A DNA stretch of 64,000 bases. Origin: Corynebacterium gerontici (lineage in GTDB: Bacteria > Actinomycetota > Actinomycetes > Mycobacteriales > Mycobacteriaceae). Location of the stretch: positions 2,170,001-2,234,000 of the forward strand of contig NZ_CP033897.1 in the NCBI RefSeq assembly GCF_003813985.1. The letters run 5' to 3'. Both the position numbers and the translations under genes were made by a program. Position 1 is the stretch's first letter. Each line of letters opens with the position of its first letter. Of this stretch, positions 9,191 to 17,261 are shown in pieces. Under the pieces are notes generated by a model. The model saw only the letters and a list, made by a program, of their open reading frames with translations. It searched no databases and was not told where the DNA came from.

Positions 9191-9266
9191 TGGTGCGCCC
9201 GGAGGGATTCGAACCCCCAACCTTCTGATCCGTAGTCAGATGCTCTATCCGTTGAGCTACGGGCGC
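9191..9266 (-). tRNA. tRNA-Arg (anticodon ACG), copy 1
   Basis: The acceptor stem GCGCCCG/CGGGCGC, discriminator A and encoded CCA are present. The anticodon arm CTGACT-ACG-GATCAG gives anticodon ACG, the substrate of TadA. It is identical over its full 76 nt to the copy at 13427-13502. Confidence 0.97.
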
Positions 9267-9406
9267 GTGCAACGGATATTCAATCTACTCTACCCAAACG
9301 ATGATCAACAAATCTGCAGGTCGGTGGGGATTGCGGCGGCGGGAGGGGTTCATGGTTGAGGGTTAGTGTTGGGGGCTTTCCGGCGCCCGATGACGCATGC
9401 TGACGC

Positions 9407-9564
9407 GTGCACGTTTCCATGTCAAAGTGACGGCGACAATCCCAATCCCATTCAAACTGACATGGGAAACGACACAGAACACGACACCCAAACCCAAACC
9501 GTGCACGTTCCCATGTCAAAGTGACGGCAACAGCAGATCTACCCACCCAACTGACATGGGAAAC
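9407..9564 (+). repeat. Two 64-bp repeat units (locus 2)
   Basis: The units lie at 9407-9470 and 9501-9564, each 64 bp. The second has perfectly complementary ends CCCATGTCA and TGACATGGG. They occupy the 425-bp gap between tRNA-Arg and the molybdenum oxidoreductase gene. The rest of the gap (9267-9406, 9565-9679) is AT-rich near the gene and shows no other feature. Confidence 0.9.
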
Positions 9565-9679
9565 GGCCGACATCAAGCCAAAAAACCTTCAGTGATAAAC
9601 CAAACATTATTAACACGTTATTTCCCGTTTTATTTCGACATATGCGAATACACTTAAATACATCACCTCTCCCCTATTA

Positions 9680-9686
9680 AAGGAGG
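9680..9686 (+). promoter_or_regulatory. Perfect Shine-Dalgarno
   Basis: AAAGGAGG lies 5-6 nt ahead of the ATG at 9692, fixes that start and suggests strong translation. Confidence 0.8.
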
Positions 9687-9691
9687 TTGCA

Positions 9692-11182
9692 ATGGGGATT
9701 AATCCTGATTTCCCCATGTGGCTCCGAGCCACACATCTCATCAATTTCATCTTGATTGGCATGCTTTTGCGGTCAGGCTTCGAGATCCTTAGTTCAATGC
9801 CACGCCTCTGGTGGTCCAATGATTGCGCCCCGGGCAAGGAGTGGCTGAAATTCACAAAGCGAGAGTTACCCCGGGAAGAGGGGGTCTACACCTCGCTTAT
9901 GGATGAAAAATCTCTCTCACCGATCATCTCACTGCCCGGCAGGGAAAACGTCGGCCTTGGACGCCATTGGCACGGCGCAGCCGTGATGCTTTGGGTACTG
10001 AACGGCCTCGTGTATGTCACTCTGCTCCTCAGTACAGGATTATGGCGCCGAATCGTCCCTACGAGTTGGGAGGTGTTCGGGGATGCTTGGGAGTCCGCGA
10101 AGATTTACGCCGGTTTTGGTGTGCCTTCCCTGGAGAATTTTCAGCCTTACGATGCGTTACAGATGCTGGCATATTCGGCAGTCATCTTCGTGTTTGCACC
10201 GATGATGATGTTTACCGGTGTGGCGATGTCCCCCGCTATCCGCGAGCGCTTTCCCAGGTACGTCAAAATGCTCGGCGGCCATCAGGGTGCGCGTTCGCTG
10301 CACTTCCTTTCCATGGTGTGCATTTCGGTGTTCATCATCATCCACGTGACCCTGGTGTTTGCCGTGCATCGAGAGCACAATTTGGTGCACATGGTGTTTG
10401 GCGATGTGGACACAGCTCGTTATGCACAGGCATTCACCGCGATTACGCTCACCATTGCGGCGGTGATCATTTTTTGGATCGCGTTGAGTTACTTCACCTT
10501 GGCGGATCGCGCTCGGGCACACCATTTCCTGGTTCCTTTCACTGAGCTGGGCCGCAAGTTTTTCTTGAACCCTCTCAAAGCTGCCCCAAAGAACGCTTTC
10601 ACGGACGCGGACATTTCGCAGTTCCACTGGACCAACGGTTTGCCGCCCACCGAGGAGGAGTCGCGGGAGTGGCTCGCCGCAAAGTCGGACGATTGGGAAA
10701 GTTATAGGGTTCAGGTGGGCGATCGTTCGCTCACCTTGTCCGATCTCGAGGCTTTGCCGCAGGCTAGCTACATCGCCACGCATACCTGTATGCAGGGCTG
10801 GTCGGCTACATCGCGCTGGGAAGGCCCTCGCCTTCGGGATCTTTTGCCTCCTCGCCCCGAGGGCGCGAACTACGTGTTGATCGAGTCCTATGGTCTGGCC
10901 CAGCAGATGTATGACAATCGCCCCCGCGAGCCCTTTTATGCAGTGATCGAGGCGTCTACCGCCCTGGAGGATCGCACCATTTTGGCGATTCGTCGCAATG
11001 GTCACCCGTTGGAGGTTCATTTGGGGGCACCTGCTAGGCTTCGCGCTGAATCACAGCACGGTTACAAGGCCGTGAAGTGGGTGAAATCGATTCAGTGGAT
11101 CGCGGATTACGCCGATTATGGTGATGGCCGCGGCGGCACCCGCGAGGACTCCGCACTTCAGGCGTTTAATGGAAGGATCTAG
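9692..11182 (+). CDS. Cytochrome b561-type membrane domain fused to sulfite-oxidase-type molybdopterin domain
   Basis: The 496-residue protein has about five transmembrane helices in residues 8-275, with membrane-embedded His residues that could bind heme b. They are followed by a soluble domain (about 300-490) of the sulfite-oxidase/YedY type. The motif ATHTCMQGW places the molybdenum-ligating Cys near residue 366. Such a fusion would pass electrons between a membrane quinone pool and a Mo-cofactor site; the substrate cannot be told from sequence. Molybdenum cofactor genes follow 4-6 kb downstream. It overlaps the next small gene by 1 nt. Confidence 0.75.
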   Translation: MGINPDFPMWLRATHLINFILIGMLLRSGFEILSSMPRLWWSNDCAPGKEWLKFTKRELPREEGVYTSLMDEKSLSPIISLPGRENVGLGRHWHGAAVMLWVLNGLVYVTLLLSTGLWRRIVPTSWEVFGDAWESAKIYAGFGVPSLENFQPYDALQMLAYSAVIFVFAPMMMFTGVAMSPAIRERFPRYVKMLGGHQGARSLHFLSMVCISVFIIIHVTLVFAVHREHNLVHMVFGDVDTARYAQAFTAITLTIAAVIIFWIALSYFTLADRARAHHFLVPFTELGRKFFLNPLKAAPKNAFTDADISQFHWTNGLPPTEEESREWLAAKSDDWESYRVQVGDRSLTLSDLEALPQASYIATHTCMQGWSATSRWEGPRLRDLLPPRPEGANYVLIESYGLAQQMYDNRPREPFYAVIEASTALEDRTILAIRRNGHPLEVHLGAPARLRAESQHGYKAVKWVKSIQWIADYADYGDGRGGTREDSALQAFNGRI

Positions 11183-11418
11183 TGTCCCCTCATATTGTTT
11201 CGTCCAGCTTTGAGGTTGCGGGCATCGGCAGCAACCGCGATGTTCAGCGGGCTAGGCAAAAGCTTTTCGACGTCTTTGCGTCACACAATATCGGCCAAGT
11301 CGCCTTCGAATTGCGTGGCGGAGGCCAACCGGCCCTCATGGTGCTGAAGCACCCGGAAGGGGCGGCGCTGGACGTCGAAAAGCTAAATGAAGCGTTGAAG
11401 CCCTACCGCATCACCTAG
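11182..11418 (+). CDS. Small conserved-looking protein of unknown function
   Basis: The 78-residue soluble protein has the alternating pattern of a small alpha/beta fold and no cysteine. The GTG start overlaps the stop of the Mo oxidoreductase by one base (TAGTG), so it is probably co-translated and may be an accessory subunit. I do not recognise the family. In only 237 bp it contains two exact AGCTTTTCGACG motifs in opposite orientation (11261-11272, 11373-11384), encoding KLFDV and VEKL. The 3' end overlaps convergent poxB by 8 bp. Confidence 0.7.
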   Translation: MSPHIVSSSFEVAGIGSNRDVQRARQKLFDVFASHNIGQVAFELRGGGQPALMVLKHPEGAALDVEKLNEALKPYRIT

Positions 11419-13138
11419 GCATGTTCCGGATATTGGACTTGGCCAAATCCAGCAGCTCGCCGAAGCCGCCCTGCAAAGCGGTGCGCGCGGAAGCCTTGGC
11501 AAAGCCCGTGAGCACGTCCATGGTGATGTCCGGCGGGACGGAAAGGGAATCGGGGTTCGTGACCACATCCACCAGGACGGGCCCTGGATGCGCCATGGCG
11601 CTGGCCAACGCAGTGCGGACCTCCTCGGGCTGTGTGACCCGGATGGCGTGAATGCCCACTCCCTTGGCAATCGCCGCGTAATCCACCATCCCGTTGTCTG
11701 TGCCGAAGCTGGGCATCCCCTCCACCATCATCTCCAGCTTGACCATGCCCAGGGTCTGATTATTGAACACCACCATCTTCAGAGGCAGCTCGTGAAGGCG
11801 GACAGTGAGCAGCTCGCCTAGCAGCATGGCCAGGCCGCCGTCACCACACATGGCCACCACCTGGCGGTCCGGGTGGGAAAGCTGCGCGCCGATCGCCTGC
11901 GGCAAGGCATTAGCCATGGTGCCGTGGCGGAAGGAAGCTAGCAGCTCGCGCCCACCCGGATTATTGATATAGCGCGCGCCCCACACCGTGCACATGCCCG
12001 TGTCCACCGTGAACACCGCATCAGCCGCCGCGACCTCGTCGAGCTGCGCGGCCACGAACTCCGGGTGCAACGGCACCTGCCCGTGATCACTGCGCGCGTA
12101 GGCGTTGACCACGTGCTCCTTCTTCTTCTCATGCACCTTGAGCATCTTGCGAAGGAACGCGTCATCCTTCGCCTCCACACGCGGGAGGAGCTGCTGCAGG
12201 GTCACTTTCGCATCGCCGTGCACGGGATAGCTTGTCGACGTCCTACGTCCCAACCTCGTGCCGTCCACATCGATCTGGGCGACATTCTTTGGGAGGAACT
12301 CGCGGTAGGGGAAGTCTGTGCCGATGAGAATGGCCAGTTCGGCCTCGTGGATAGCATCGTGGCAGGCGCCGTAGCCCAGCAGGCCGGTCATGCCGACGTC
12401 GAAGGGATTATTCGGCTGGAGTCCCATCTTTCCTCTAAGCGCGTGCCCGATTGGGGCCTTGAGCTTCTCGGCGAGCTCCAGCAGTTCCTCGCGAGCCTCG
12501 ACCGCGCCCACGCCCGCAAAAATAGCGACGGTCTTGGCCTCGTTGATGGCTTCCGCCAGCGCCTCTACCTGCAACTTCGGCGGCATGAGGGTGGGATGCT
12601 CCTTGGAATACCGGCCATCAAGAGAGGAATGATCCACCGCGTCCAACTTGGACACATCACCCGGCAGCACCAGCACCGACACGCCCTTGCCCAGCAGCGT
12701 GGACTGGATTGCATGATGCAGCGCCTGCGCGCCTTGCTCGGGGCTGTGCACCATTTCGCAATAAGCGGAGGCGTCCTCGAACACCTTGGTGGGGTGCGTT
12801 TCTTGGTGGTACTCACTGCCGATGTTTGGGGTGGGAATGTGGCTGGCCAGTGCCAACACCTTGGCGCGGTTGCGATGCGAATCGTAGAGCCCCTGCAACA
12901 AGTGCGTATTGCCTGGTCCGCAAGACCCGGCGCACACTGCAAGCTCGCCTGTGAGCAGACTTTCGGCGCCTGCCGCGAAAGCCGCCGCCTCCTCATGGTG
13001 CACGTGCACCCACTCGATGCTGGACTTAGAAATCGCGTCCGTGATCGGGTTCAGCGAGTCTCCCACAAGGCCGTAGATTCTACGAACACCCTGCTGCTCA
13101 AGGTGCTCGACCAACTGCTGCGCAAAACTTTTCGACAT
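11411..13138 (-). CDS. poxB: Pyruvate:quinone oxidoreductase (pyruvate oxidase type)
   Basis: This ThDP- and FAD-dependent peripheral membrane enzyme converts pyruvate to acetate and CO2 and reduces quinone. The 575-residue protein aligns by eye along its full length with C. glutamicum Pqo: RIYGLVGDSLNP, HHEEAAAFAAGAESL with the catalytic Glu, CAGSCGPGNTHL, the central FAD domain, and the ThDP motif GDGGLAMLLGEL ending in VFNNQTLGMVK. The ATG at 13138 follows GGAAGG at a good distance. The C-terminal residues that bind the membrane are of normal length. Confidence 0.95.
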   Translation of the reverse strand: MSKSFAQQLVEHLEQQGVRRIYGLVGDSLNPITDAISKSSIEWVHVHHEEAAAFAAGAESLLTGELAVCAGSCGPGNTHLLQGLYDSHRNRAKVLALASHIPTPNIGSEYHQETHPTKVFEDASAYCEMVHSPEQGAQALHHAIQSTLLGKGVSVLVLPGDVSKLDAVDHSSLDGRYSKEHPTLMPPKLQVEALAEAINEAKTVAIFAGVGAVEAREELLELAEKLKAPIGHALRGKMGLQPNNPFDVGMTGLLGYGACHDAIHEAELAILIGTDFPYREFLPKNVAQIDVDGTRLGRRTSTSYPVHGDAKVTLQQLLPRVEAKDDAFLRKMLKVHEKKKEHVVNAYARSDHGQVPLHPEFVAAQLDEVAAADAVFTVDTGMCTVWGARYINNPGGRELLASFRHGTMANALPQAIGAQLSHPDRQVVAMCGDGGLAMLLGELLTVRLHELPLKMVVFNNQTLGMVKLEMMVEGMPSFGTDNGMVDYAAIAKGVGIHAIRVTQPEEVRTALASAMAHPGPVLVDVVTNPDSLSVPPDITMDVLTGFAKASARTALQGGFGELLDLAKSNIRNMPR

Positions 13139-13277
13139 TCCCAACCTTCCAAATCCATCAAGCCACGGCGCGCACTATCGCCCCTCAGATTAGCCTTTAA
13201 TGATGAATCCTGGCTGTGGTTAGGCTAGATGTTTGCTGAACTCTCAAGGGTCTAACCGGCCGACACTTCGCGGGCCT

Positions 13278-13341
13278 GTGCACTTTCCCATGTCAATCCG
13301 ACCGCAAATCCACCCCAATGCACACAAACGGCATGGGAAAC
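13278..13341 (+). repeat. Single 64-bp repeat unit (locus 3)
   Basis: GTGCACTTTCCCATG...GCATGGGAAAC, exactly 64 bp. It lies in the 288-bp gap upstream of poxB and beside the second tRNA-Arg copy. This is the only locus with a single unit and the only one upstream of a protein gene's start on both sides. Confidence 0.85.
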
Positions 13342-13400
13342 TGCACAGCACAACTTCGCAGCCACGAGCTAAGTCCGGCCAACCCACCGCCAAATGCGAA

Positions 13401-13422
13401 ATCCCCAGCTCGCGCTGGGGAT
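13401..13422 (-). terminator. Hairpin terminator of tRNA-Arg copy 2
   Basis: Perfect 9-bp arms ATCCCCAGC/GCTGGGGAT with a TCGC loop sit 5 nt past the CCA end of the minus-strand tRNA-Arg. Confidence 0.75.
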
Positions 13423-13426
13423 TGTT

Positions 13427-13502
13427 TGGTGCGCCCGGAGGGATTCGAACCCCCAACCTTCTGATCCGTAGTCAGATGCTCTATCCGTTGAGCTACGGGC
13501 GC
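13427..13502 (-). tRNA. tRNA-Arg (anticodon ACG), copy 2
   Basis: Identical base for base to the tRNA at 9191-9266 and in the same orientation, with encoded CCA and anticodon ACG. Confidence 0.97.
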
Positions 13503-13529
13503 ATGCTTCACCAGGCCCGGTGAAACCCT

Positions 13530-13545
13530 CCTCTAAAAGAAGAGG
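13530..13545 (-). terminator. Weak hairpin downstream of tRNA-Ser(GCU)
   Basis: CCTCT/AGAGG arms with an A-rich loop lie directly after the tRNA-Ser 3' end; on the minus strand a GGGTTT tail follows. A second short hairpin (TTCACC/GGTGAA) is at 13507-13524. Confidence 0.4.
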
Positions 13546-13546
13546 T

Positions 13547-13634
13547 TGGCGGAGACGACAGGATTTGAACCTGCGGTCCCTTGCGAGACAACTCCTTAGC
13601 AGGGAGCCCCATTCGGCCGCTCTGGCACGTCTCC
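13547..13634 (-). tRNA. tRNA-Ser (anticodon GCU)
   Basis: The acceptor stem GGAGACG/CGTCTCC, discriminator G, encoded CCA, long variable arm and anticodon arm CTCCCT-GCT-AAGGAG give anticodon GCU. It is transcribed away from the aminotransferase gene. Confidence 0.95.
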
Positions 13635-13733
13635 AGCAGTTCCTTCACCGCGATGGTGAGAACCTTGAACGATCTTACAAGCGCGCCGGGGGAATGAGCA
13701 AATACACGGCGCGAAGCATTTAGAATGGCTTGC

Positions 13734-14789
13734 ATGTCGAATCTTGAACAGTCCAGTCAGCGTTTCCACATCCGCAAGGATCTTGGCGGCATCCCGAAGT
13801 ATATGCCGGGCAAGGATGCGCCTCAGGCTGTGAAACTTTCGTCCAACGAGGTCACCCATCCTCCCCTGCCTGGGGTTGCAGAGGCGATGACTCGCGCGAC
13901 GGCGGAGGCGAACCGCTATCCAGACATCGCCAACGTGAAGCTGCGTACTGCCTTGGCGGATTCTCTGGGGTTAAGTTGGGAACAGGTAGCCGTCGGTGTG
14001 GGCTCTTCGGCGCTGTGTCAGCAGCTCGTTCAGATTTCCGCAGGCCCCGGTGATGAGGTGATTTATCCGTGGCGCTCTTTCGAAGCGTATCCAATTTTTG
14101 TGCAGGTCACCGGCGCTACGGCCGTCCCGGTCCCCCTGGACAACAACGGCGCCAATGACCTCGATGCGATGGCCGACGCCATCACGGACAACACCAAGCT
14201 CATTTTCGTGTGCAATCCCAATAATCCCACCGGCGCCGAGGTATCAAAGGCAGCCTTCGAGCGCTTCCTTAAGCGGGTGCCCAGCGATGTAGTCATCGCT
14301 CTCGACGAGGCCTATACCGAATACTTGCGGGTTGAAGACACGCCTCTTTCTACCGAATTGCTGGCGGATCACCCGAATCTTATTGGCCTTCGCACTTTCT
14401 CTAAGGCCTACGGCTTGGCGGGCGTTCGCGTGGGATACGCCTTCGGCCAAGAGGCAATTATCGACGCACTGAATCGCGTGGCCTTGCCATTCGGCGTGAA
14501 CGTCGCCGCTCAGGCAGGGGCGCTGGCGTCGCTTGAGGCTCAACAGGAACTGTTGGAACGCACGGAAATCGTTGTGCGCAATCGCGACCGCGTTGCCGAC
14601 CACCTCGGCGTGCCTCGTTCGCAGGCGAACTTCGTTTGGCTTGAAACCACCGACGGTCAACGGATTGCCGAGCAGCTCTTTGAGCAGGGAGTCATCGTGC
14701 GCGCATTTCCCGAGGGCGTGCGCATCACGGTCACCGATGATGAGGAAACTGATCGCCTCCTAGCCGCCTGGGACGCAATCGATCACTAG
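13734..14789 (+). CDS. Aromatic-amino-acid/histidinol-phosphate-type aminotransferase
   Basis: This PLP-dependent class I/II aminotransferase has 351 residues. It has KLSSNEV near the N terminus, NRYPD, the substrate-domain CNPNNPTG, LDEAYTEY with the PLP-contacting Asp/Tyr, and RTFSKAYGLAGVRVGY with the Schiff-base Lys. The short HisC-like N terminus (IPKYMPGKD) is like the corynebacterial phenylalanine/aromatic aminotransferase Pat, which makes Phe and Tyr and pairs with tyrA in this window. A TAGAAT -10-like box at 13717-13722 lies close to the start, so the leader is very short. ATG 13725 is an alternative start. Confidence 0.85.
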   Translation: MSNLEQSSQRFHIRKDLGGIPKYMPGKDAPQAVKLSSNEVTHPPLPGVAEAMTRATAEANRYPDIANVKLRTALADSLGLSWEQVAVGVGSSALCQQLVQISAGPGDEVIYPWRSFEAYPIFVQVTGATAVPVPLDNNGANDLDAMADAITDNTKLIFVCNPNNPTGAEVSKAAFERFLKRVPSDVVIALDEAYTEYLRVEDTPLSTELLADHPNLIGLRTFSKAYGLAGVRVGYAFGQEAIIDALNRVALPFGVNVAAQAGALASLEAQQELLERTEIVVRNRDRVADHLGVPRSQANFVWLETTDGQRIAEQLFEQGVIVRAFPEGVRITVTDDEETDRLLAAWDAIDH

Positions 14790-15040
14790 CCTCCCGCGAA
14801 TGGCGGCAGCACGTCTACCCGCTCCGCCTGGCTGACGTCCACGCCCTGATCAGCATTTGCACCATCCACCAGGAAGGTGCAGCGCTCAAACACGTCTGCA
14901 AGACTTAGCCCGCTGTCGGTGCTCAGCGAGCTTTGGGCTGCCAGGTGCTCGATGAGCTGCTCCAGCGTGCCACCAAATTCAAGGTGCTCGACGCCCACAC
15001 CCCGGGCTGCTTTTGCTGCTGCGAAATAGTGGATCTCCAT
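14786..15040 (-). CDS. moaD: MoaD/ThiS-family sulfur carrier protein
   Basis: The 84-residue ubiquitin-fold protein ends in Gly-Gly (LPPFAGG), the site that is adenylylated and thiocarboxylated to donate sulfur to molybdopterin. FLVDGANADQG and VLPPFAGG match MoaD. It is encoded opposite the mog-moaE and moeB genes that would complete the same pathway. The stop overlaps the convergent aminotransferase stop by 3 bp. ATG 15052 is a possible earlier start. Confidence 0.85.
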   Translation of the reverse strand: MEIHYFAAAKAARGVGVEHLEFGGTLEQLIEHLAAQSSLSTDSGLSLADVFERCTFLVDGANADQGVDVSQAERVDVLPPFAGG

Positions 15041-15101
15041 ACGTTGCAGCATATCGTTAGATTGGAATGGAAATATCCGTGTCAATTCCCAAGGAGTAGC
15101 A

Positions 15102-16013
15102 ATGCGCACAGCTCGGGTCTTGGTGGCCTCCACCAGAGCAGCGGCAGGCACATACCAAGACACCACCGGACCTCTACTGGTACAGTGGCTAAGGGAACAA
15201 GGTTTCGAAACGTCAGATCCTTTAGTGGTGGCGGATAGGGAGGTGCGCGGGGGCGTCGAAAAGCTGCTTGGAGCAGATGTTGTAATTACCACGGGTGGGA
15301 CGGGTATCAGCCCGGACGATCAGACCGTGGAGGCTGTGCAAAAGTACATTGATCGGCCAATGCCGGGAGTGATGCATGCCATTTGGGAGCACGGGCTACG
15401 GAACACGAAGTTTGCGGTGCTGTCGCGGGGTGTAGCAGGGATGGCAGGGCGGACGTTCGTTTGCACGTTGCCGGGAAGCCACGGGGGTGTGAAGGACGGG
15501 ATGGCGGTGCTGGAGCCGCTGCTCGGTGCGATTGTGGACACCGCTGCAGGTCAGGCGCATGAGGGCCATGACCCCGCCTACGTGAAGGCGCAGGCCGGAA
15601 TAATTGACGCGTTCATCACGGATCACCCGATCGACGCGGGCAAGGCGCGCGAACTCACGGCCACTCGCGCGATGGGCGCGGTGGTCACCTTCGACGGCGT
15701 GGTGCGCGATCATGACGGCGGCGAGCCGGTTGCGGATCTCACTTATACCGCGCACCCCAACGCTGCTGGAGTGATGCGCGCGGTTGTGGAGCGGATCGCT
15801 TCTCAGCATCCAAACACCCGCATTTTCGCGGTTCACCGGACGGGGGCGCTGCAGATTGGCGACACCGCTTTTCTGGTGGTCGCCGCCGCCGCGCACCGCC
15901 ACGATGCGTTTTACGCCGCCATGGCCGTTGCCGACGCCGTCAAGGCCGAAGTTCCCATCTGGAAGGAACAGCACCTCAGCGACGGTCGAACCCAATGGGT
16001 GGGCATCGAATGA
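15102..16013 (+). CDS. Mog/MoaB - MoaE fusion (molybdenum cofactor synthesis)
   Basis: The 303-residue protein joins two enzymes. Residues 1-155 are a MogA/MoaB molybdopterin adenylyltransferase-type domain, with ITTGGTGISPDD and LPGSHGGVKDG. Residues 165-303 are MoaE, the large subunit of molybdopterin synthase, with GAVVTFDGVVRDH, VHRTGALQIGD, RHDAFYA and the active-site Lys in PIWKEQH. A good AAGGAG Shine-Dalgarno lies before ATG 15102. The ATGA overlap with moeB couples the two genes. An AGCTTTTCGACG motif is at 15254-15265. Confidence 0.9.
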   Translation: MRTARVLVASTRAAAGTYQDTTGPLLVQWLREQGFETSDPLVVADREVRGGVEKLLGADVVITTGGTGISPDDQTVEAVQKYIDRPMPGVMHAIWEHGLRNTKFAVLSRGVAGMAGRTFVCTLPGSHGGVKDGMAVLEPLLGAIVDTAAGQAHEGHDPAYVKAQAGIIDAFITDHPIDAGKARELTATRAMGAVVTFDGVVRDHDGGEPVADLTYTAHPNAAGVMRAVVERIASQHPNTRIFAVHRTGALQIGDTAFLVVAAAAHRHDAFYAAMAVADAVKAEVPIWKEQHLSDGRTQWVGIE

Positions 16014-17002
16014 GGTACGCGCGCCAAGAAGCCTTGATCGGCGACCGCCAGCAGAAGCTTTTCGACGCCCACGTCACCGCCATCGGTGCAGGCGGCCTCG
16101 GCTCCCCCGCCCTTCAATACCTGGCGGCCGCCGGCGTGGGCCGAATCACCATCATCGACGATGATGTAGTGGACGAATCAAATCTGCACCGCCAGGTGCT
16201 GCACAAGACGGCTGACGTGGGGCGACCCAAAGTCGAATCAGCCCGGGAGGCGCTGTTGGCACTGAACCCTGACGTACGCATCGAAGCGGTGCATCAGCGG
16301 CTGCGGTGGCCAGAAGCCATGGATCTGATCAGGGGCGATTTGGTGATCGACGGCTCCGACAACTTCGACACTCGCCACATCGTGTCGACCACGTGCGCCC
16401 GCAGAGGCATTCCCCACATTTGGTCGGCAATCCTCGGCTTCGACGCACAATTATCTGTCTTTTGGGCAGGTCACGGCCCCATCTATGAGGATCTCTTCCC
16501 CGAACCCCCAGCTCCCGGCGCCGTCCCAAGTTGCGCCCAGGCCGGCGTGCTCGGCCCTTTGGTGGGCATCATGGGCTCGGCAATGGCGATGGAAGCCATC
16601 AAGATCATCACCGGGCTCGGCACCCCGCTCACCGGCCGGCTCGCCTACTACTCATCCTTGGAGCAAACCTGGGATTTTGTCCCTTTGCGCAGTTCACCGG
16701 CGATCCTCGAGCACGTCCTGCACTCCGCCCCCACCTCACAACCCCACGCCCCCACAGTGACCAAACCCGATTTTCCGCTTATCGACGTCCGCGAACCCCA
16801 CGAATACACCCGCCACCACATCCCCGGCGCCCTCAACGTGCCCCTCTCTGCCATTCAAAGCGGAGCCAGCGTCCCCGAGAACGCCGTGCTGTATTGCCAG
16901 GCGGGAATCCGCTCGGAACAGGCGTACTTTCTGCTCAGCGAACAAGGAATCGCAGGACTGCGCAGCTTGCGCGGCGGCATCGACGCCTGGCACGCCGATT
17001 AA
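16010..17002 (+). CDS. moeB: MoeB/ThiF-type sulfur-carrier adenylyltransferase with rhodanese domain
   Basis: This E1-like enzyme activates the MoaD C terminus. The 330 residues contain the ATP-binding GAGGLGSPALQYLAAAGVG, DDDVVDESNLHRQ and DGSDNFDTR, and PSCAQAGVLGP with the candidate catalytic Cys. A C-terminal rhodanese domain (from about residue 255) has the active-site loop YCQAGIRS. The two CxxC pairs that bind zinc in most MoeB/ThiF proteins are missing; only three Cys remain in the protein. The ATG overlaps the upstream stop (ATGA). AGCTTTTCGACG is at 16056-16067, encoding KLFDA. Confidence 0.88.
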   Translation: MRYARQEALIGDRQQKLFDAHVTAIGAGGLGSPALQYLAAAGVGRITIIDDDVVDESNLHRQVLHKTADVGRPKVESAREALLALNPDVRIEAVHQRLRWPEAMDLIRGDLVIDGSDNFDTRHIVSTTCARRGIPHIWSAILGFDAQLSVFWAGHGPIYEDLFPEPPAPGAVPSCAQAGVLGPLVGIMGSAMAMEAIKIITGLGTPLTGRLAYYSSLEQTWDFVPLRSSPAILEHVLHSAPTSQPHAPTVTKPDFPLIDVREPHEYTRHHIPGALNVPLSAIQSGASVPENAVLYCQAGIRSEQAYFLLSEQGIAGLRSLRGGIDAWHAD

Positions 17003-17010
17003 TTCCGCCC

Positions 17011-17220
17011 GTGCCGGTTCCCATGTCAAAGTGACACCGGCTCACCCCCTCTGACACCAACTGCCACGGGAAACTGCCCGACCGTGCACGTTCCCATGTC
17101 AAAGTGACATCTATTCAGATCACCAGCCACCAACTGCCACGGGAAACTGCCCGACCGTGCACGTTCCCATGTCAATCAGACACCAACACCTGCCCCTAAG
17201 CACCAACCGCCACGGGAAAC
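17011..17220 (+). repeat. Three tandem 64-bp repeat units, 73-bp period (locus 4)
   Basis: The units lie at 17011-17074, 17084-17147 and 17157-17220, each 64 bp with identical 9-bp spacers (TGCCCGACC). They fill the gap between convergent moeB and the next gene. The right arms read CCACGGGAAAC instead of ACATGGGAAAC. Confidence 0.92.
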
Positions 17221-17261
17221 TGCACACCCGGCCGACTGTGCGGTTCTCAGTGACGGATCGA

